From Streptomyces sp. TSRI0281 (lineage in GTDB: Bacteria; Actinomycetota; Actinomycetes; Streptomycetales; Streptomycetaceae), in contig NZ_LWLE01000003.1 of the NCBI RefSeq assembly GCF_001905125.1, positions 232,975 through 296,974 on the forward strand: a stretch of DNA of 64,000 bases. The letters run 5' to 3'. Made by a program: the position numbers and the translations under genes. The notes below the pieces were generated by a model that searched no databases, was not told the DNA's origin, and saw nothing but the letters and a program-made list of their open reading frames with translations. Positions 60,286-64,000 of the stretch are shown here, in pieces (positions within the stretch are counted from its first letter, which is position 1; each line of letters starts with the position of its first letter).

Positions 60286-61128
60286 ATGACTCCAGAAGCA
60301 AGCGACGACCTCCCCCACAACCGCCGGATCAGCCGTAAGAGCATCCTGAAAGCCGCGCTCGTCGCGAGTGCCGCTCCGCTGCTCGCCGGAGGGGGCGTCG
60401 CGCTCGCCCGTGACGCCGGCTCCGGCGGTGCCCCGCTGACGCCCACCCCGGCCTGCGACGACGGGGACGACCCGACGCCGCCGCAGATGGAGGGCCCGTA
60501 CTTCAAGCCCAACTCCCCGCTGCGCACCAGCCTGGTGACACCGAGCACCCCGGGCATACCGCTCACCGTCAGCGGCTATGTGTTCGGCCGGGCCTGCAAG
60601 CCCATCGCGGGAGTCCTCCTGGACTTCTGGCAGGCCGACACCAACGGTGCGTACGACATGTCGGGATTCGCCTTCCGCGGCCACCAGTTCACCGACAAGG
60701 GCGGGGCGTTCAGCCTCACCACGATCGTGGCGGGCCTCTACCCCGGCCGCACCCGGCACATCCATGTGAAGGTCCAGGCCCCCGGCGGCCGGGTCCTGAC
60801 CACGCAGCTGTACTTCCCCGACGAGCCGCGCAACAACACGGACGCGCTCTTCGATCCGGCGCTGCTGATGAACGTGCGCAGCGTCGGGAACGGGCGGCAG
60901 GGCACGTTCGACTTCGTCCTCGACATCGCCCAGACACCGGACCCGACCGATCCGCCCACCCAACCCCCGACCGACCCGCCCACGGGCGGAACGTGGTCGG
61001 CCGGGGCCTCCTACCGCGCGGGAGACCGCGTCACCCACGGCGGGGTCGCCTACCGCTGCCTGCAGGCCCATGTGGCCATGGCGGGTTGGGAACCGCCGAA
61101 CGTCCCCGCGTTGTGGGAACGCGGGTAG
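60286..61128 (+). CDS. Secreted intradiol ring-cleavage dioxygenase with carbohydrate-binding module
   Basis: A 280-residue exported protein. The N-terminus has a twin-arginine-like signal (NRRISRKSILKAALVASAAPLLAGG). The dioxygenase domain has the expected iron ligands: Tyr in MEGPYFKP, Tyr in TNGAYDMSG, and two His in RTRHIHVKVQAP. A TDPPT linker leads to a CBM5/12-type module (YRAGDRVTHGGVAYRCLQAH...PPNVPALWERG) nearly identical in layout to that of the upstream protease. Extracellular catechol dioxygenases with such modules are known from cellulose-growing Streptomyces and act on lignin-derived aromatics. It may be co-transcribed with the protease gene. Confidence 0.93.
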   Translation: MTPEASDDLPHNRRISRKSILKAALVASAAPLLAGGGVALARDAGSGGAPLTPTPACDDGDDPTPPQMEGPYFKPNSPLRTSLVTPSTPGIPLTVSGYVFGRACKPIAGVLLDFWQADTNGAYDMSGFAFRGHQFTDKGGAFSLTTIVAGLYPGRTRHIHVKVQAPGGRVLTTQLYFPDEPRNNTDALFDPALLMNVRSVGNGRQGTFDFVLDIAQTPDPTDPPTQPPTDPPTGGTWSAGASYRAGDRVTHGGVAYRCLQAHVAMAGWEPPNVPALWERG

Positions 61129-61159
61129 ACGCGCGGCAGCAGGTGCGCACCACCGCCCA

Positions 61160-61201
61160 AAGGGCCCCGTCCACGTGAACTTCCGCGTGGACGGGGCCCT
61201 T
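61160..61201 (+). terminator. Perfect 16-bp hairpin after the dioxygenase gene
   Basis: AAGGGCCCCGTCCACG (61160-61175) pairs perfectly with CGTGGACGGGGCCCTT (61186-61201) around a 10-base loop. It lies 31 bases past the stop and separates the dioxygenase from the lipoprotein remnant. Confidence 0.85.
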
Positions 61202-61245
61202 CCGCCGTTCGTCTGAAACATTTCCGGGGACCCGTCGCGTCGAAG

Positions 61246-61812
61246 GGGTGCGGAGGCGGCGAACCGCTCGCCGAGCTGAGCAAGGCCGAGGAGTGGCGCC
61301 GGCTGGCCCTGGAGCTGAAGCCGGACAGGACGGACAGCGACAAGAGCCCAGGGACCCCGCCCGCGGGCGCCCCTTCCCCGGAGCTCGACTACACGAAGCT
61401 CATGCCCACCTTCCGCAAGCTCCTGCCCAAGGGCCTCCCGATCGTGGAGAAGCGGCACGAGGGCGACGAGTACGCCTATGTCGTCGCCGACGACGGCAAG
61501 GGCAGGTCCCTGGTGCAGATCAATGTGCAGCGGGACATGCGGGACGCCGCCGACGAGCTGTATGCCGGTGCGAAGACGCTGCCCGACGGCACGAAGCTCA
61601 AGACGGCCAAGCAGCCGGGGGAGAAGGGCGGCGAGGGCGTCGTCTGGTGGACGGCCGACACGATGCGCACGGACGGCATGCGCGTCGTCGTCTCCGCGTT
61701 CAACTCCGGCGAGCAGTCGACGCCCGCCACCCGCGCCGAGCCCGCGCTGACCATGAAGCAGCTCATCTCGCTGGCGACCAGTACCCAGTGGCTGAAGCTC
61801 CAGCAGAAATAG
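61246..61812 (+). pseudogene. Lipoprotein-like gene lacking its 5' end
   Basis: The frame reads GCGGGEPLAELSKAEEWRRLALELKPD, as in the mature start of a lipoprotein just after its lipid-modified Cys (61249-61251), and continues to QWLKLQQK at 61812. It is open back to the dioxygenase stop, but contains no ATG, GTG or TTG before the internal ATG at 61402, and no hydrophobic signal in any frame. The signal peptide and start appear to be deleted, with the terminator hairpin ending 44 bases before. A shortened 136-residue product from ATG 61402 is possible but would not be exported. Function is unknown. Confidence 0.65.
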
Positions 61813-61815
61813 CGC

Positions 61816-63540
61816 TCACTTGGCGTCGGAATACCGCTCCACGACCGCTGTGGTGAACGGGAACCGCACCGGTGTCGTCCCGAAGGCGGTCCGCCCGGCC
61901 AGCTCCCCGGCCGCGCGGATCGCCTCGACGACCGTGTCGGCCTCCTCGGCCGGACAGTGCACGATCACCTCGTCGTGCTGGAAGAACACCAGCTCGGCCC
62001 GGAGACCGGCCGTGGACAGCGTCCGCCGCAGGGCGGCCAGGAGCAGCAGGGCCCAGTCGGCGGCGCTGCCCTGCACCACGAAGTTACGGGTGAAGCGCCC
62101 GCGGGCACGGGAGTTGGACGAGGCGTACCCGGGGATGAACTCGCCGTCGCGTTCTCCCGCACGTCCTCCCTCGGCGCCTTCCCCTTCCCCCTCCTCCTGA
62201 GGAATCCCGGCCTCGCCGTCCGCGTCGTCGTCCGCCCCGACGGCGGGCGGGCTGGTGCGGCCGAGCCACGTCCGTACGAGACGCCCCTCCTCGCCGGCCT
62301 TCGCCGCGTCGTCGACATAGGCGACGGCGCGCGGGAAGCGCCGCCGCAGGGCCGCCAGATTCTTCAGGCCGTCACCGGACGTCTGGCCGTAGATCGCGCC
62401 GAGCAGGGCGAGCTTGGCGTGCTCCCGGTCGCCGTGGAACGCCCGGTCGGACAGCGCCTTGTAGAGATCGCCGTCATGACCGGCCACCTCCATCAGACCC
62501 GGATCGCGGGAGATCGCGGCCAGCACCCGCGGCTCCATCTGATCGGCGTCGGCGACGACGAGGCGCCACCCGTCGTCGGCGACGACGGCCTGCCGGATCA
62601 CCTTGGGGATCTGCAGCGCTCCGCCGCCATTGGTCGTCCAGCGCCCGCTGACCGTGCCACCGGGCTGGTACTCCGGACGGAAACGTCCGTCGCGCACCCA
62701 GTCCTGGAGCCAGCTCCAGCCGTGCGCCGTCCAGATCCGGTACAGCTTCTTGTACGCGATGAGCGGCTCCACCGCCGGATGGTCCAGCTCCGCGAGCTCC
62801 CAGCGCCGGGTCGACTTCACCTTGATTCCGGCCTGCGCGAACGCCTTCACGACATCGGCGGGCAGATCGGGGCGCACCCTCCTGCCGAACGCCGCCGACA
62901 CCTCGTCCACCAGCTCGGCCAGTCTGCGGGGCTCCCCGCCGCCCGCGTACCGCTCGCCCAGCAGGTCGTTCAGCACGTCCCGGTGCACATCGGCCCGCCA
63001 GGGGAGGCCCGCCCGGTGCATCTCGGCGGCCACGAGCATCCCGGCCGACTCGGAGGCGGTCAGCAGCCGCATCCGCTCCGGGTGGGCGCTCGCGTCATGA
63101 CGCCGCACCTGATCGGCGTAGACCGCCAGGAGCCCTTCGAAGGGCACATCGGTCCCCGAGGGCGGCTCGAAGAGCGAGGACTGCGAGCCCGGTTCGGCGG
63201 AACGGGGCGGTGGGTCGGGAGGTACCGGAAGACGGCTCAGACGGGCCCAGGCGGCGGCCGCGGACCGGGGCTCGCCCAGCCGCCCCGCGTGCCCGAGCAG
63301 CAGCAGCTCGGCGCACTCGATGTCGTAACACCGCTCGACCCGCACCCCGGCGGCGAGCAGCCGGGGATAGATCTCGCCGGTCGACCGCCATACCCAGCGC
63401 GCCACATCGGGCCGCGACCGGACCGCCTCGACGAGGTCGGGCTCGGCGAGGACAGGACCGGCGGGCGTGCCGTCCCGCTCCAGCGGCACGAGAAGCGCAC
63501 CGCCGCCCTCTGCCGTGGCCAGAGCCCACCGTTCGGTCAT
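61816..63540 (-). CDS. Family A DNA polymerase with N-terminal exonuclease-like domain
   Basis: A 574-residue protein of the actinobacterial bifunctional 3'-5' exonuclease/DNA polymerase family, shorter than PolA. Motif A reads VVADADQMEPRVLAAIS, the O-helix region (motif B) HAKLALLGAIYGQTSG and motif C FFQHDEVIVHC. The N-terminal about 200 residues would hold the exonuclease, but I do not see a full set of DEDD acids. An acidic insert (DDDADGEAGIPQEEGEGEG) lies between motifs B and C. ATG 63540 is used; the frame continues upstream without signals. Its role is probably repair; it is convergent with the lipoprotein remnant, 3 bases away. Confidence 0.9.
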   Translation of the reverse strand: MTERWALATAEGGGALLVPLERDGTPAGPVLAEPDLVEAVRSRPDVARWVWRSTGEIYPRLLAAGVRVERCYDIECAELLLLGHAGRLGEPRSAAAAWARLSRLPVPPDPPPRSAEPGSQSSLFEPPSGTDVPFEGLLAVYADQVRRHDASAHPERMRLLTASESAGMLVAAEMHRAGLPWRADVHRDVLNDLLGERYAGGGEPRRLAELVDEVSAAFGRRVRPDLPADVVKAFAQAGIKVKSTRRWELAELDHPAVEPLIAYKKLYRIWTAHGWSWLQDWVRDGRFRPEYQPGGTVSGRWTTNGGGALQIPKVIRQAVVADDGWRLVVADADQMEPRVLAAISRDPGLMEVAGHDGDLYKALSDRAFHGDREHAKLALLGAIYGQTSGDGLKNLAALRRRFPRAVAYVDDAAKAGEEGRLVRTWLGRTSPPAVGADDDADGEAGIPQEEGEGEGAEGGRAGERDGEFIPGYASSNSRARGRFTRNFVVQGSAADWALLLLAALRRTLSTAGLRAELVFFQHDEVIVHCPAEEADTVVEAIRAAGELAGRTAFGTTPVRFPFTTAVVERYSDAK

Positions 63541-63627
63541 GGCTCCGAGTCTGGCAGCCGCCACTGACAGCGGCCCGGACCTCACCTCCGGGTCGCCGGA
63601 CGGAGGACCGGCCGCGAGGATCGAGAA

Positions 63628-64000
63628 ATGGAAGCGATCCTTTACGAAGAGTTCGGCGGCCCCGAGGTCCTGCACCTGGCGCAGGTGGACGAGGTGCGCC
63701 CCGGCCCCGGCCAGGTACGGGTCAGGGTCCGGGCGGCCGGGGTCAACCCGATCGACTACAAGATCCGGCACGGCTGGATGGAGCCGGTCTTCCCCACGCC
63801 GCTGCCCGCGACGCCGGGCAGCGAGTTCGCCGGGGTCGTCGAGGAGACCGGCGAGGGCGTCACCGCCTTCGCGCCCGGCGACGAGGTCCTCGGCTGGAGT
63901 GCCACCGGCGCCTACGCCACCCACGCCCTGGCGGACGTCGGCTCCCTCGCCCCCAAACCGGAGGGCCTGGCCTGGGAGGAGGCCGCCGCGCTGCCCATCG
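63628..64000 (+). CDS. Zinc-type / quinone oxidoreductase, MDR family (3' partial)
   Basis: The first 124 residues are visible (MEAILYEEFGGPEVLHLAQV, then AAGVNPIDYKIRHGW, PGSEFAGVVEETGEGVTAF). They match the GroES-like N-terminal domain of NADPH:quinone reductases of the medium-chain family. The catalytic-zinc Cys is absent, as usual for the quinone branch. ATG 63628 follows GAGGATCGAGAA. The gene runs off the window, so the NADPH-binding half is not seen. Confidence 0.9.
   Translation, partial: MEAILYEEFGGPEVLHLAQVDEVRPGPGQVRVRVRAAGVNPIDYKIRHGWMEPVFPTPLPATPGSEFAGVVEETGEGVTAFAPGDEVLGWSATGAYATHALADVGSLAPKPEGLAWEEAAALPI

Noticed and set aside
58639..61458. 939-codon minus-strand frame under the protease and dioxygenase genes
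   Set aside because: Crosses two complete genes and their terminator; no independent evidence.

Overview
The window is a piece of a Streptomyces chromosome. Support for this comes from very high GC with strong third-position bias, many GTG/TTG starts, 4-bp ATGA/GTGA gene overlaps, and a run of genes in typical Streptomyces core order: nhaA, acs, ssd-tad pilus locus, helicase, bldG and its anti-sigma partner, H+-pyrophosphatase, topA, thymidylate kinase, DNA polymerase III delta-prime, tRNA-Thr. No rRNA, CRISPR array, insertion sequence or prophage was seen. The first gene (MarP-like protease) and the last (quinone oxidoreductase) run off the ends.

Layout. 0-9.7 kb: MarP-like protease; a minus-strand nhaA - holin-X-like - alpha/beta hydrolase group; acs; and a SulP transporter fused to a beta-carbonic anhydrase. 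10-14.7 kb: a deacetylase-like lipoprotein, a CooC/MinD-type ATPase and a degenerate Fic-like protein transcribed divergently from leaderless-type promoters, and a HAD phosphatase. 14.7-20.7 kb: a regulatory region with DnaA-box-like sites, hairpins and a 20-bp perfect palindrome leading into a tightly coupled tad (Flp pilus) operon. 20.7-24.4 kb: an MrfA-like helicase with a possible TTA (bldA-type) codon, divergent from bldG and its anti-sigma partner. 24.8-39.2 kb: hppA, a lipoprotein, a methyltransferase, a small membrane protein, topA, an unusual MFS-thymidylate kinase-coiled-coil fusion, and holB. 39.3-42.4 kb: secreted peptidase, tRNA-Thr(CGT), photolyase.

From about 42.6 kb the content is more accessory. 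It holds a GntR-controlled ABC operon with a visible promoter and operator, and a small exported protein with three DLPWT repeats facing a TrmB/LuxR-type regulator. It also holds a two-component pair, a frameshifted DedA gene, an orphan type II thioesterase, a MacB-like ABC pair, a SAM methyltransferase and a SARP regulator broken by an in-frame amber codon. The stretch ends with a rhodanese, a kinase-like protein, two secreted enzymes (streptogrisin-type protease and intradiol dioxygenase) sharing the same C-terminal carbohydrate-binding module, a 5'-truncated lipoprotein gene and a family A DNA polymerase.

How they fit together: core functions are energy and ion balance (NhaA, H+-PPase, SulP-CA, Acs), DNA topology and replication (TopA, Tmk, HolB, Pol A-like), and developmental control (BldG pair). 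The best candidates for something undescribed are the DLPWT-repeat exported protein with its regulator, the regulatory knot upstream of the tad operon, and the membrane-anchored thymidylate kinase fusion. All functions are read from sequence and general family knowledge; no database search was run.
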